Part shown: in pieces, positions 46,682 to 58,272 of the stretch
How positions within the stretch are numbered: the stretch's first letter is position 1
Layout of the letters: every line of letters begins with the position of its first letter
NCBI RefSeq assembly: GCF_963966145.1
Contig: NC_091053.1
Span: forward strand, 8,308,001 to 8,372,000
Length of the DNA: 64,000 nt
Source of the DNA: Tenebrio molitor
Lineage: Eukaryota > Arthropoda > Insecta > Coleoptera > Tenebrionidae
Direction: 5' to 3'
Made by a program: the position numbers and the translations under genes
The notes under the pieces: model-generated
Told to the model about the DNA's origin: nothing
The model's database searches: none
The model's input: only the letters and a program-made list of their open reading frames with translations

Positions 46682-47848
46682 CTGGTCAGCTCGTTAGATG
46701 CCAAGACAATGAAGTGACACTTTAGCATTATCAATGCAGCAGTATAATATCATAACTCATAATTTACGGACGTTTGAAGAAAAATACATTTTTCTAACAA
46801 CCAAGGCCATATTTAGAAGACATTTGAAAGTAGGGGTTTTTGATCTACTTTTGTGACAACAACCAATTTTTGTACGCGTAAGAGTTATTGCAATTACATT
46901 GCATTTACTTATGGTTAGGTATAGTTGCACTTTATGAAAAAAAATCTTGTGATTTTATGTTTACACATTATTTCATTTGAGTTTGACAGTGTTATATAAC
47001 CTCGGTTAAATGTTTCAACACAAAAATTGTTTAATTCCAAGTGACTTCCAATTAAATTAACATGAAGACAAACAACTAGTACATAATTAATAAATTACAA
47101 AACTTGCGCTGTAACGAGATATAATTACTTCAATAATGTCGCTTTTAATATGGTATGAACGTTGCACAGCAGCAAGTGCGAAGAACCTATATTGGTAAAG
47201 TTTAACTTAAGCACTTTGAGCTGAAGTAAATCCCAGGATTAAGAGCATCGACACACTTGCATCGTTGAGTTTCCGAAGCTGATGCTGGCGTACAAGAACG
47301 CAGGTGCAATTGCTCTTGATGGTCACTGCTTGTATAACATCTTAGACTATCATCACTGCTAACAACTTCTATTAGTCTAAATGGGCGTTTAGGTGAACTT
47401 TGCAACTGTTTAAGCTAAGTGGACGTATATTACGTGATCGGAATGCCACCGCATAATAATCTTCTAATGCTTTCCCAAATGAATTTTTATTGAGAGAACT
47501 TTTCAAAAGGAAATTTTAACAGGAATTTAAAATTATTTTGTTATTAAAAATTCTTTTTCAATGTTATTGTAAGTAGTTTTTTTCCTGTTAATAACAATTT
47601 CATCAAGCGATAAATCATAATAACAATGTTACCTACTTATGATATAACTTATTCATAATTATTTTATTCTAATAACTTGTTTATTTATTTTTCCATTTAT
47701 AGAACTACTAGAACCAATAAACAAGTAACACATTATAAATAAATCACAATTTTGCCAATTTAAATTTTTGCTTAGAAACATGCTATGTATTATTATGAAG
47801 GTCCTAAAACCAATAAAAATAATGCAAATGATTATATGTAGCATTATA
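46682..47848. other. AT-rich stretch with one doubtful exon
   Basis: Apart from the frame at 47202-47405 no feature is supported. Confidence 0.45.
47202..47405 (-). CDS. Doubtful terminal exon, unknown protein
   Basis: After CTTAAACAG (possible acceptor, minus strand) an open frame reads LQSSPKRPFRLIEVVSSDDS .. DHQEQLHLRSCTPASASETQ .. CKCVDALNPGIYFSSKCLS and stops. Ser- and Cys-rich, tail-like composition; an in-frame stop lies just before the acceptor. No partner exon, no family recognised. Chance is quite possible. Confidence 0.22.
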   Translation of the reverse strand: MQSSPKRPFRLIEVVSSDDSLRCYTSSDHQEQLHLRSCTPASASETQRCKCVDALNPGIYFSSKCLS

Positions 47849-48015
47849 TCGTGTGTTCATTTAAATGTCTCCCTCAAGGTTGGCGTTGAAGAGTGGATTG
47901 TGAACGCACCACGAATTACAGATCACGGATTAGCCGTTGAAATCTAACCTCACTTTTTGCGTTGTTTGTTTGTTTTCAAGGCCAACTTTGGGGAGAAATT
48001 GAAATTAACACCCGA
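47849..48015. mobile_element. MITE family J, copy J2
   Basis: The ends TCGTGTGTTCATTTAAATGT and AACACCCGA are inverted and TA-flanked; the inner GGCGTTGAAGAGTGGATTGT .. TTGCGTTGTTTG blocks match J1 and J3, though one arm has decayed. It ends 81 bp upstream of the CUB exon, leaving little room for branch point and polypyrimidine tract. Confidence 0.85.
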
Positions 48016-48096
48016 TATTTACGCTTCTGCCTCGAAGCTTCACAAAATTAATTCCTCTAGCAAAATGACAACACTTCTGAATTTACATTTTTTCAG

Positions 48097-48277
48097 GTTG
48101 TGAATGTCTCGTATTTTCTGCAACGTACGGCAAAGAAAAAGGTATCTTCAAAAGTCCAGATTTTCCACAACCTTATCCTGCCAACATTGACTGCTTACTT
48201 TACACGTTCGTTGGCAGTCCTGACGAAATCATCGAAATCAATTTTCTAGATTTTGACGTACGCAAGACAAATTTGGA
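48097..48277 (+). CDS. First CUB-domain exon (suppressor-of-lurcher-like)
   Basis: An acceptor ATTTACATTTTTTCAG and a donor GTAAGT frame 181 bases (phase 1 in, phase 2 out). They encode CECLVFSATYGKEKGIFKSP then DFPQPYPANIDCLLYTFVGS and PDEIIEINFLDFDVRKTNL. The pattern C..........G...SP.FP..YP.N..C.Y.F is the start of a CUB fold, with its first disulfide cysteines and the beta-strand E.IEI.F..FDV. CUB domains bind proteins outside the cell; in sol-1 relatives they modulate glutamate receptors. The wording HPGCEC..F and the NIDCLLYTF stretch are what make me think of the insect sol-1 homologue; other multi-CUB proteins remain possible. The rest of the domain lies beyond the window. Confidence 0.8.
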
Positions 48278-51115
48278 GTAAGTAATTGCATGTTATTATT
48301 GTGGATATTAGAAACCGGGTTCTATCGCCTCGAAAAAAATAAATCCCTCAGACTAATTAATCGTAAATAAATAAACCGGTTGTGGCTAGTAAATTGAAAT
48401 ACGACTGGATTTAGTTAAAATTGAATCTAGTTTTATCTTTTTTGTGTCATGCTCTACAGAACAAACAGCGCTTCACTGGTTCGTAAACAAACATTCTTCT
48501 AAAGTCAACAGCTCATTTACGCAAGACTTAAAACAGAATTGAAATTGGGTGGAAGTATTTGATCCTCCTAGTCAGAAACAGAAGACTTAATCCGTACTCT
48601 CTCGACGTAGTAAAGTTACATGAAGGCATGATCAAGTTCTTTCCCACTCTTGAAAATAATCATCTTTAATAGACTTCCGTGATTGTTTTACGCCACATCA
48701 GCTCACATTATCTAGTGAAAACTGGACAATTACATAACTTTGATTTGTTCCAGACAGAAACGTTGAAGGACATTCTTGAACTTGCAAAGTAACTGAAATG
48801 TAGTTACAGAGACGTAACCACCCAAATAAAATTTACAGCTTCCAGGCGGATTGATTTCAATTTTGGAAAGTAAAATTGTTAAAGTTAAAATCACTTTTGA
48901 ACTGTTCGAGTAAAGCAGCACTAATAAAAGTTAATAGCTGGAATGATGTCCAACTTTGTCTCTCACTTAGGAGATTGGCGACGTGAACAAAAACAGGGTT
49001 TTATACTTACATTAATAAAAGAGTTAGGTAATTGATATTAACTAACTTGAAAACGCACCATTGCCTCAGAAATTTGGAACAAACTCTGCTATCGTCTCAT
49101 CATAAATTATACCTATGCAAACTTAGAGCCACTCTTTCAACAGTATCTAATGCAGTTCTAATTAAAGTGTAGATTGTCTCCCGACTCAAATTGAAATTTT
49201 AATATGATGTAATAATTTAGTGTTATAGCAAACGAATATAACTTCATCGAAAAGTTTAGTAGTTAAGAAATAAAATTATGCAAAGTGAATGTTATGAAAT
49301 AACTGTTTCCTATCGCAATTCCACAGCAGATTGTTATCTATTCAAGGGTTGATTAAATTTCCTTACTCCTCAGTGATGTTTTAACTAGACGACAATGAGA
49401 AAATTTCGCAAGTTTCTGTATCCTAACATGAAACGATGGGTTTATAAAACAATAACTTTAATCGGATTAGTTCCAGTACAAATAGTCAGTGAGTCGGAAA
49501 GGAGGCATAACCTACGTATTTCCTCTATATTATACGGTTCTCGTGGTAGGCATCGAAGATATTATTTTACGGCTTAGTCTTAAACTTTTTAAATTTATGT
49601 CTTATGCGGTTCGGATAAAGTCACAATCAGGGAACCCAATTTAAATTTTATTACACTTTACTAGTGTTTGTTTTGACTCCTTCGGCGAAATTCAATTCCG
49701 CTTCACATCCAAAAAAAAAAACACATGACGTTAATTTCGTTTCAAATTTTTACTGAAAAATTGATATAAACGTGTTTTATTCATCTCACAAAGGTAGTAA
49801 CATAAATCATTGTTTTTCGTTTAGTGGATGTAACTGCGGTTGCGGTTTAGTTTCGCAGTTATGTCTCTGGAAGATTTACTTCCCAACGAACAGCTCCCGA
49901 CTAGGGAAAAGCGAGAAAGTGATAGGTTCTTGCAAAATTAAATTAATACCAACACAAAAACATTATGTAACTTGGGAGAAATAAAAAAACAGTACAACTT
50001 CTATGTGTTCGTATTAGAATAAACAGTATTTAAATATTAACCACCGGGCATATGTACAGCAAGGGAATAATGCAACAAGAACATGAGAAAAAATTACTTT
50101 GTATCTGGAGCAGTTAAACTACAACTGAAATTTCTATTTTAACTACCTGCCACAACTGAAGTGGAGTTAAATTAATTTAAACAAGCACATAATTTAATTA
50201 AAAACTGGAATGTAGTTAAAAATTTAACTTTCCTGTTAATACGTATTCTGTCTATTCATTTCTGAAACAAATTAAATCGGGACTCCTATCAATTTTTTGG
50301 TGAATGTAAAACCTTTTTCAATTAGGCATCAGGCATTGGGGTCATTTGACATATTTATATCCAATGCTGTTAAAAAAAAAACAATTAAGGGTGTAAGACG
50401 CGATAGCTCCCCTCCATACGTTACAAATGTTCCCTCGGTACCTGGGAACCAGGATTACCTCACAATCTTTTATCAAGCAAACGATCAACGGTTCAGCCGT
50501 GTCATCAACCAAAGTAGTCCTGCCTGAACCTGTTTCGGTATTCAGGAATATACCATGGTATCTGTCAGAGGTTTTACACACTGATGGTACTGACATCATA
50601 GCCCAGGTTTCCCAAACCTGCTATCACCCAGTTACCAAAACACCTGGTAACTGTATCTGTCTATCACTGACTATCACAAGCCTAATTCGCTGCACCACCC
50701 CCGAGGTCACACCTGCCCTCACTCTCGTGCATCTCGAACAACTCCTTTCGGTTCCAGCTGCCAAGCTTCAGTGTAAAATTCACCCCAGGGTCAAGGCCCT
50801 TTTCCAACATAATTTATGAGCCACATATTTGGATGGAAGAAGTAGTTTTTCTGTTGCGTTTTTAAAATTCGCTTGCTTGTATTTTTCTCAGATTGTTTCT
50901 CGCTCGCTCGTGTGACGTGACGCGTGACGGTATCTTGGAACCACACTTTGTCAGGACACGAAGTATCGAGGACGGTCGATTTCATGCCCACCTCAAATGG
51001 GCTATTTGATTTTCTGACACCTAAATATATTCCATGAAAATAAATTAGGAAACCAATGATTATGCCCAGCATCGTAAATAATTTAAAATCAAATCGATTG
51101 CAATCACAAAGGATA
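48278..51115. other. Intron of the CUB gene
   Basis: No continuation of the CUB frame was found here or further right. It holds the unassigned GC-richer segment 50385-50815. Confidence 0.5.
50385..50815. repeat. Unassigned GC-richer segment with clustered short hairpins
   Basis: Within 430 bp it contains CAGGTTTCCCAAACCTG and CAGTTACCAAAACACCTGGTAACTG as perfect stems, plus looser GGTACCTGG..CCAGGATTACC and CCTGAACC..GGTATTCAGG foldbacks. Base composition differs from the flanks and overlapping frames are open on both strands. It is probably a piece of a transposable element; no family was recognised and no second copy is in the window. Confidence 0.4.
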
Positions 51116-52199
51116 TACCGTGCGAGCGAAAATAAAAAAAAAATCGAGAAGACCGTGATTAATACGCTTCAGGTGGCAACACGTAAACATTTAATTCAAA
51201 TGTCATTAAAATGGTAATTGCCATTATTAATTATTGACTATTAAAATTTGCTATTACAATATGTTTACTTTAAAGCAAAAAATGTTCATTATGCAGTGTT
51301 ACTTCAGAAATGGAGAAAAACTTGAGAACGGCGAATGGTCCTATTCGACACCTCGAGTTTTTGAGAAATTTCAACAAAAGTTTCCTGATTTTCAAGGCAC
51401 TCACCAACAACTTGCCCAGAAAGTCTACAAATGCGTAAACATTTTTTGAAAGCAGGTAGTGTTCTGCACAAAAAATGCAGTGGGCGACCGACAAAAAGAA
51501 TAGCTGAAAATATTGAAAAGGTTGAACAAAAAATTGCAGAGATCCCAAATAAATCCATCCGGAGATTAATCCAAGAAACTAACCTATCATAAAAAAATTT
51601 GCACTTTTTTCCCTATCGTGTGTCTGTTGTGCATGAAATTAAACCCTTTGACAATAAGAGCCTCCACAACATAACCTCTCTAAATATTGATCGTTGGATC
51701 GATTTATAAACAAGCGGCGTGCTCACCGTTGAATAAAGGCGCGGGAGTTTTAAATATCATTGTTTTATTGCACTAGGTGAGGAATAGTTATTTATGCAAC
51801 GAGGTTCTGTGTAAATTGGGTTTTTCTAATTGCCCGAGAGGCCAGATTGAAATACGAGCGTAGCGAGGATTTTAAGGCCTCGAGGGCAATTAGAAAAGCC
51901 CAATTTGCACAGAAACGAGTTGCATACAAAATTTTATTGTTTGAAACGACGTCCCCAAAGCTTCCAAATCTATTAAAAATGATTTCGCATTTGCTTTTGA
52001 CAGTTTTGACAAATTTTTCAAGAAATGTTACTTTGAATGTGTTGTCTAGGGCAACGGTTGGTTATCTGCTATTTTTTGCTTTAGAGCAGTTAGGAGGCAG
52101 TTTACAAAGGAGAAAAATGAGAATTTATGACAGTTGAAAACAATAAATTCTTTTACAACCGACAGGTCACACATAAATCACACCTTTATGAAAATCAAG
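51116..52199 (+). mobile_element. Mariner-like deletion derivative, copy G1, with nested palindrome
   Basis: It begins TACCGTGCGAGCGAAAATA and encodes from 51261 MFTLKQKMFIMQCYFRNGEK, then FEKFQQKFPDFQ. After a frameshift near 51430 come HFLKAGSVLHKKCSGRPTKR, NKSIRRLIQETNLS and FFPYRVSVVHEIKPFDNK. This is the N-terminal DNA-binding half of a mariner-superfamily transposase; the catalytic half is missing. The 3' part matches copy G2 to GTCACACATAAATCACACCT. A 359-bp palindromic repeat has inserted at 51786. Confidence 0.8.
51786..52144. repeat. Palindromic repeat, copy F2, inserted in G1
   Basis: It begins AATAGTTATTTATGCAACGA. Its left part is a hairpin: AACGAGGTTCTGTGTAAATT and AATTTGCACAGAAACGAGTT, with inner TTCTAATTGCCCGAGAGGCC / GGCCTCGAGGGCAATTAGAA, around GAAATACGAGCGTAGCGAG. 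A single-stranded-type tail follows to GAAAACAAT. In G2 the same position reads GCTGGGAAATTC with nothing inserted, so the boundaries are well supported. AATA at both edges may be the target duplication. Confidence 0.8.
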
Positions 52200-53492
52200 A
52201 TTTCAACGTTCTCAAAATCACTAACCTAACTTTTAAGACTGACATCTAATAATTGAAATCTTAACGAATTGCCAACTGAAATTTTTGATCAAAGCCTACT
52301 CCAATATTTTTTTTCGATCTCACGGTATTTTCATGCTTGAGAAAGAATTTATTTGCTCTTGGATTCTCACCGTAGGCGTAAATATTATGTCACTTGTCCG
52401 CAGAACAAAAATGAGCTGCAAGGTGTAAATTAATTTTCCAAAAAGGTACATAACACTTCACTCTCTATTATTATTAATTGTTTACTAAATAAATCTGTTT
52501 AGTATGATGTTCATACAAATGGCCAAACTAAATAAAACCAGTGAGAATTTTGAATAATAGTTAATCAATTAATAAATTAATTTTATCGCGAATTACCAGA
52601 ACGAAACAATGTAAAATGCAATTACATTATCGTGTAATTTGTTATGGGTGAACTGCGGCTAGTGGTCTCGACAGCTGTCAAACTATTAAACTGACGATTT
52701 ATTCATAGCCGTGTATGCAAAACAGAAACACCGCTTTCACCACATCTGTCATACGTGCACTTTATTATTATTTGAAGGTGCACAATCAGAGCGATCCCAT
52801 AAATGTTTACGATGTTAGCTCGGTAATCTGATCTTCAAGCCTGCAGCTGTTAAACTTGCAATATTAGTTCGAACTGTTTGGTTAGCGCCAAACTTTAATC
52901 AGATTATTGCCTGAGTGGATATAAGACATCTCAAAATTCATTTCTGATAGGATCGCATAGGTGTAAGTTGATGAGGCTGTTAAGTGTTGCGAGAATGATT
53001 GCCATAGGGGAACTACACCGACACTTATCGAAGATGCCACAATCTAAATTGCCTAATTCCTCCAAGCTCTAAACTGTTAGATACATATTTATTATCAATT
53101 TTGTACGAGCTCTAACAGAGCATATCTTGCCCCTCGACGTATTTTTTTCATATTAAACAAACGCAATATCAGTACTCCAGTTCTCGTATTACCAGAAATA
53201 TCAAACAAAGAGTATATGAACGAATATCATATTCGAGGAAAACTCAAGATTTCATCAAACGGATTTTGACTTTTTCTGCATTATTACATTTTTTCCTGGG
53301 TGAACTGTATCTTAAAATAGTTATTTGTATATCAAGGCCGCGAAATCATTCTTAAACGTCGCGAGAGAAAAATTTGTCGCCGAGGCCGCTTGCCGCCGAG
53401 GCAAGACAATCTGAAAGATGTTAAAGGATTGCGCCGCCAAGGTGTACACAGCAGCGGAACGAACAAGCAAAATTTATTTCACTGTCAACAAA
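52200..53492. other. Stretch between two mariner derivatives
   Basis: No gene recognised. A CpG-rich patch at about 53338-53455 (GTCGCCGAGGCCGCTTGCCG) resembles the cores of the palindromes but lacks clear arms. Confidence 0.45.
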
Positions 53493-54191
53493 TACCGTGC
53501 GATCGAAAATAAAAAACACGTAAAAATGTAATTCAAATATCATTACAATGGTAACTGTCATTATTAATTATTGACTATTAAAATTTGCTATTACAATATG
53601 TTCACTTTAGAGCAAAAAATTTTCATTGTGCAGTGTTACTTCAGAAATGGAGAAAGACTTGAGAACGGCGACTGGTCCTATTCAACACCTCGAGTTTTTG
53701 AGGAATTTCAACAAAAGTTTCCGTATTTCAAGACCCGTACCAACAACTTGCCCAGAAAGTCTACAAATGCGTAAACATGTTTTTGGAGACAGGTAGTGTT
53801 CTGCGCAAAAAAGGCAGTGGACGACCGACAAAAAGAATAGATGAGAATATTGAAGACGTTCAACAAATAACTACATAGACTCCAAATAAATCCATCCAGA
53901 GATTAATCCAAGAAACTTTATTTGCTACAGTCCAGCTTATCCTTAAAAAGGATTTGCACTTTTTTCTCTATCGTGTGTCTGTTGTGCATGAAAATAAACC
54001 CCTTGACAATAAGAGCCCCCATGACATAACCTCTCTGAATATTGATCGTTGGATCGATTTATAAAGAAGCTGCGTGCTCACCATTGAATAAAGGCCCGAG
54101 AGTTTTAAATCTTATTGTTTCATTGCACTAGCTGGGAAATTCTTTTACAACCGACAGGTCACACATAATTCACACCTTTATGGAAATCAAG
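53493..54191 (+). mobile_element. Mariner-like deletion derivative, copy G2
   Basis: Starts TACCGTGCGATCGAAAATA and is collinear with G1 in the same orientation. From 53599 it encodes MFTLEQKIFIVQCYFRNGER and FEEFQQKFPYF; after a frameshift FLETGSVLRKKGSGRPTKRI and LILKKDLHFFLYRVSVVHEN. The catalytic domain is absent, as in G1, so both derive from the same deleted ancestor. It lacks the palindrome inserted in G1. Confidence 0.8.
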
Positions 54192-56261
54192 TATTATAAT
54201 TTCTGCGGTTTCTAATTTGATAGGTACCCGAAAAATCTAAACGGCAGTCTTACATAGAAACTCTGATTTGTATCAAATATTAAAATGACGTTTACTTTAA
54301 CGGCCGTCGTTAAGAGCAACGGCCGCGAAATTGGATGTTTTGGTACGCGAAATGCTCGTTTTGCGTACGGTTTAACAAAACATATTTTACTTCTTGTCAG
54401 ATTTGCGACAAATGCGAAAAAATATCTTAAAGTTTAAGTCGTAAACTAGTACGTGTGGAATCGATTGAATGTTACTGCCGTCTACCGGAAACTCCTAATT
54501 GGTCCTAGTAGTGCACGCAAAGTCATGGGGTCTCTTTCCGGAACGCCTAAACCGCCCCCTTGGGCGCTTAGCAAGACCCCCATTGCAGGCTTGCGTTCAT
54601 ATAACTTTGTTTCTTAAGCCAATAAAGGAGAAAAGTTAGCCAAAGATATCGAGATAAACTCGATCGAATGGGAGTGTGTTGGACGTGACGAGCCGTATTT
54701 TTAACACTGATTTCTTTGTATTCCCACGAAGTGGTGTAGGTTGTGAAGACTAATCACCCAACTGTAGAGAAATTAATTGCGAAGTCCTGCAAACTACCCC
54801 GGAGCATACCACCTACACGACGACACATTCGAAGCTTGATCGCAAGCAGGAGGGTCGAATAATAATAATAAAAGGTGATTTAAAGAAGGGACAGCGATGT
54901 GATCCCATATTGGAATATTGGTTTTTCTAATGGGAGCAATGTTTAAGATCTACATCAGTTCGGGTCTTCCCCCATCAAAACCCACTAAAACTGTGCAGGT
55001 TTTACGTGGAAGCGTATTCAATTTCCTGTGCGCAGGAGAAGTCCTTTCCGAGTAGACCTAAACGTGTTAGAGTATTAAGGGCGGCACTCCCACCATGTAT
55101 CTAAACGAGTCTGAGCCGCTCCGGCCGGATTCTCACCAACAAAAGCTCGCCGTGTAAGTTCTACATTACTGACTGCAAAGCCCTTAACGTGGTCTATGAG
55201 AGAAAGTCACTATCTCGACCTACAACGGCTTTAAGTGTGATTTACTTCGCTAAGCTCATATTAAGAGTCTGTCTGGTAAAGATAGGAGTCTCGTCTCTTT
55301 ATTTGTATATACGGTATGTACATTGCAGAGGTTTCGGAATTGAGTCGATGTTTGCACTTACACGACCAAAACCATGCGCTAGGTAATTTAGTTTGTCGTA
55401 TTACAACTAAGATGCAGCGACTTTACATTTAGTTTGTATGATGAATTCACGAATTTACCTGGTCGTATCTCGCATTTCTATTAAAATAAAACTAACAAAA
55501 AATAAAACTTTGCTGTACGGTCGCTAAGAAAATGTTTCATCTTCTTATTTTACAAAGCACTGGAAATTACTAACTAACACAAAGTAACTTACCTACTTAC
55601 TGTTTTTAATTACTCACACAGTTATATCTCGCAATAATATTCGTTTTCTAAAAAATAACTTTAAAGTGTACATTAATTGGAGCATGTTGACAGCTAACTT
55701 AAAATTTAGAAACAAAAAAAATCTTTCTTTTTTTTTCTTTCTTTGCAATGTTTTAGATTAAAAATAGAATAACTAACGATTCCTAATCTCGAAGCGAATA
55801 TCTAACAGCACCCTTGCTGAAAACAAACATGTTCAATTATGTGCCGATTAAAAATACACAAATGTCATTTGTGTCGTACGGCGCTAAATTCAAACTTTAC
55901 ACTGTTCTAAACGGTTTACTATTTCCAACGCCTTCTCAGCCCAGGATTTCGTTTGAACGCATTAGGTTGTAACATAAGCGATTGTTGCTTAAATTATTTA
56001 CCGATTGAGTGCTGCGAAATTCGCTCTTTTGTTTTGTGTAAGATTGTCTTTTCTTAATTATGTGTTTCAAGTAAAGCTAAATTCAGTAGGTAAGTAAAAA
56101 ATTCTATTGGAAAGATATAATTACCAGAAAAGATATTCAAGTGAAACATTTAGTCGGTGTATAATAGATTCTACGAAACTGTTCGATTTTCCACAGCAAT
56201 AGGAGCCATCCATGCACCAATGTCAAAATTTTAACTCTTGCTAAAAATGATGAGGAAATTT
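54192..56261. other. Mostly non-coding stretch, some GC-richer parts
   Basis: The part 54440-55170 is less AT-rich and ends one block in GAGGGTCGAATAATAATAATAA at 54850-54871, which could be the 3' tail of an old retroelement. No protein homology was recognised. Confidence 0.4.
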
Positions 56262-56702
56262 TTGGAAATCGAAAAGGATGTTTTTCAATTAATGTTCAAG
56301 CTATTGGCGATTTGTGAATTAAACATTTTGAATCTTACTACTACGAGTAAATGGACTCCTTCAACCCACGACACTAGCACTTTTAATAACATCCACATTA
56401 GAGCCTGGTTTGAAACAATTAGTTCGCGAATGTCAATTTATTGGACTATAGTAGTTACTGTGTAAGAGCATATACTTTTCCTCCTATTGCAAACCCTAGA
56501 ACGTCGCCGTCGCCTCAAACTTTGTTCGATGAATCCCACATTAGAACAAGGAATGTTGTTGAACGTATATTTGGGAGCTGGAAACTCCCAATCCACACAA
56601 TAGACCAACACTAACTGAAAAACCGCATAGCAACAAGACATATTCCAATCGACAGAGAAAACAGTATCTTCAATCAAACTCCTGACAACTTTATAAATAA
56701 CT
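56262..56702 (+). pseudogene. PIF/Harbinger transposase remnant
   Basis: The first frame gives DVFQLMFKLLAICELNILNL and KWTPSTHDTSTFNNIHIRAW, matching the (G)STHDS..F core with a catalytic Asp. After a shift at about 56466 come AYTFPPIANPRTSPSPQTLF and DESHIRTRNVVERIFGSWK, the diagnostic end of the DDE domain (N.....RTRNVVER.FG..K) with the catalytic Glu. A stop follows, then HIPIDRENSIFNQTPDNF. The intervening strand-helix part is deleted. It is a plausible past partner for the PIF-type elements at 27367 and 27934, though their ends cannot be compared since none survive here. Confidence 0.85.
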
Positions 56703-57332
56703 GTTTTCACCTTTTGTGTTGATATATATTTATTCATTAGAAAATTATTGCAAAGAATCTGTTACCTTTTTTCGTTTTATTTGAATTTCTAAACTTGAAT
56801 ATTCTAATTTCAGTTTCCTGTCTTTATCTCCAAATTCACAATGTTTTTGAAAATTGTCATTTCCCATTAGCGTGGTACTCAGCTTTTTGATGAACCAGAA
56901 CGTGACAAGAAAGTAACAAATTGTCACAGTTTTTCGCCTCTAAATCAACTTGTTTCTTTACTGCTGTTGGGTTTACTCTAAATGTTAACAGTGTGGGACT
57001 TTTTTGGACACTTGTATATCAGGTAATGTTTCATTATTACATTAAGCATTAACGATTGGTCTCCAATAGCAAATGATTTTCGTACTGAGAACTGTTCACC
57101 TTAAATGGAAATGCTTTAACAAAAGTATATTAAATTTTATTTATCTACGGCTGCTTGGATAAGTCGTTATTACCACACTCATTTACAGTCATTTGAGTTG
57201 CGTAATGTAGTTCATTACCGCACTGGTTTCATTACGTAACGCATTTTTATTTAGAAGCAAACAGACAAAATTTATTGAAATACAACAATACAAAAGAAAA
57301 GCTAGGTACTTATTGTAAATACATAACACAGT
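56703..57332. other. AT-rich non-coding stretch
   Basis: Nothing supportable was seen. Confidence 0.5.
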
Positions 57333-57443
57333 TCTTGCATTTTGTTCGCCCAATAGCCGGCATCGACTTCGTTTCGGTCTTCAATCTCTGGGCTTGGCAC
57401 AAAAAGACTCACTTCCACTTTTAATGATATCATCTACTACTCT
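57333..57443. repeat. Repeat family I, partial copy I3
   Basis: CGACTTCGTTTCGGTCTTCA, CTCTGGGCTTGGCACAAAAA and CTTTTAATGATATCATCTAC match the right half of I1 and I2; the left half is missing. Confidence 0.75.
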
Positions 57444-57910
57444 CTTTTGGGTTACTCGCACAAGAGACCACTTTGTAATACACGTCATACTGGAAAAACG
57501 ATGCAAACTGCAGTGACCCCTCCAGAGACGCTCGTCTCTTGCACTCCAGGTCGTCCTCGAAACAGGATCACACACGTTTCCATTCCAGGTTCTGGTACTT
57601 TTCTCACTTGACGTCGGGGTAACCCCAATGGACATTTTTCGAAGTCACTTCACTTCCGAGAGCCGCGATAAGACGTAAACGAGCCGGTTCTCAATTATGA
57701 AAAATTTAAAACAACGCGTTGTTTACAAACAGAATTAGCTGGTTGTCCTGGTATTGAGCAAATTGTTTCAATCTTGTTGCTTTGATTTTGAATTAAAACG
57801 ATTGAAACTGACATTTAACAATTATCAAAATATATTTTTGTAAATGTCAAATTTGACGATTTTGCCAAAAATTGATTTTTTAAAATTAATAATTAGCTGC
57901 CGTAGATAAA

Positions 57911-58060
57911 ATGTTGTACATAACACGTGGGCTAAAGCATATTACAGGAAACTCGTGTGTTACAGATGAACTCGGGCTAACGCCCTCGTCATCTGCAATC
58001 TTCACACTCGAGTCCTGTAATATTGCTTTTATCCCACTAATTATGTAAATAACTATTATT
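57911..58060. repeat. Palindrome with CpG-rich core
   Basis: ATATTACAGGAAACTCGTGTG pairs with CACTCGAGTCCTGTAATATT, and inner GATGA pairs with TCATC around CTCGGGCTAACGCCCTCG. The right outer end in reverse complement reads AATAGTTATTTACATAATTA, like the start of copy F2. Confidence 0.75.
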
Positions 58061-58272
58061 TTACTGTTAATTCAACAGGTCCCAATGTAGCATCACAATC
58101 AAACTCATTTGTAGGCCCTTCTACAGTTGTTTTGTTAATGATGTTTAAAATCACAAATTCACTACTTGAGTCTTCGTCTTTGCTTTTCTTGAGTCCTCTA
58201 CTTGTCTTATTCGTTTCCATTTTTGTCTTAAGCACCTGTACTTTCTTGTCTGCTGGACACTGTTTAAAAATA

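Noticed and set aside
50427..50819. 130-codon plus-strand ORF
   Set aside because: Overlapping frames are open on both strands in the GC-richer segment; no recognisable domain.
50791..51072. Minus-strand ORF with a hydrophobic start and SPFEVGMKS, reminiscent of mitochondrial ND3
   Set aside because: Only a few residues match and the rest does not; no mitochondrial flanking sequence. Not reported as a nuclear mitochondrial insert.
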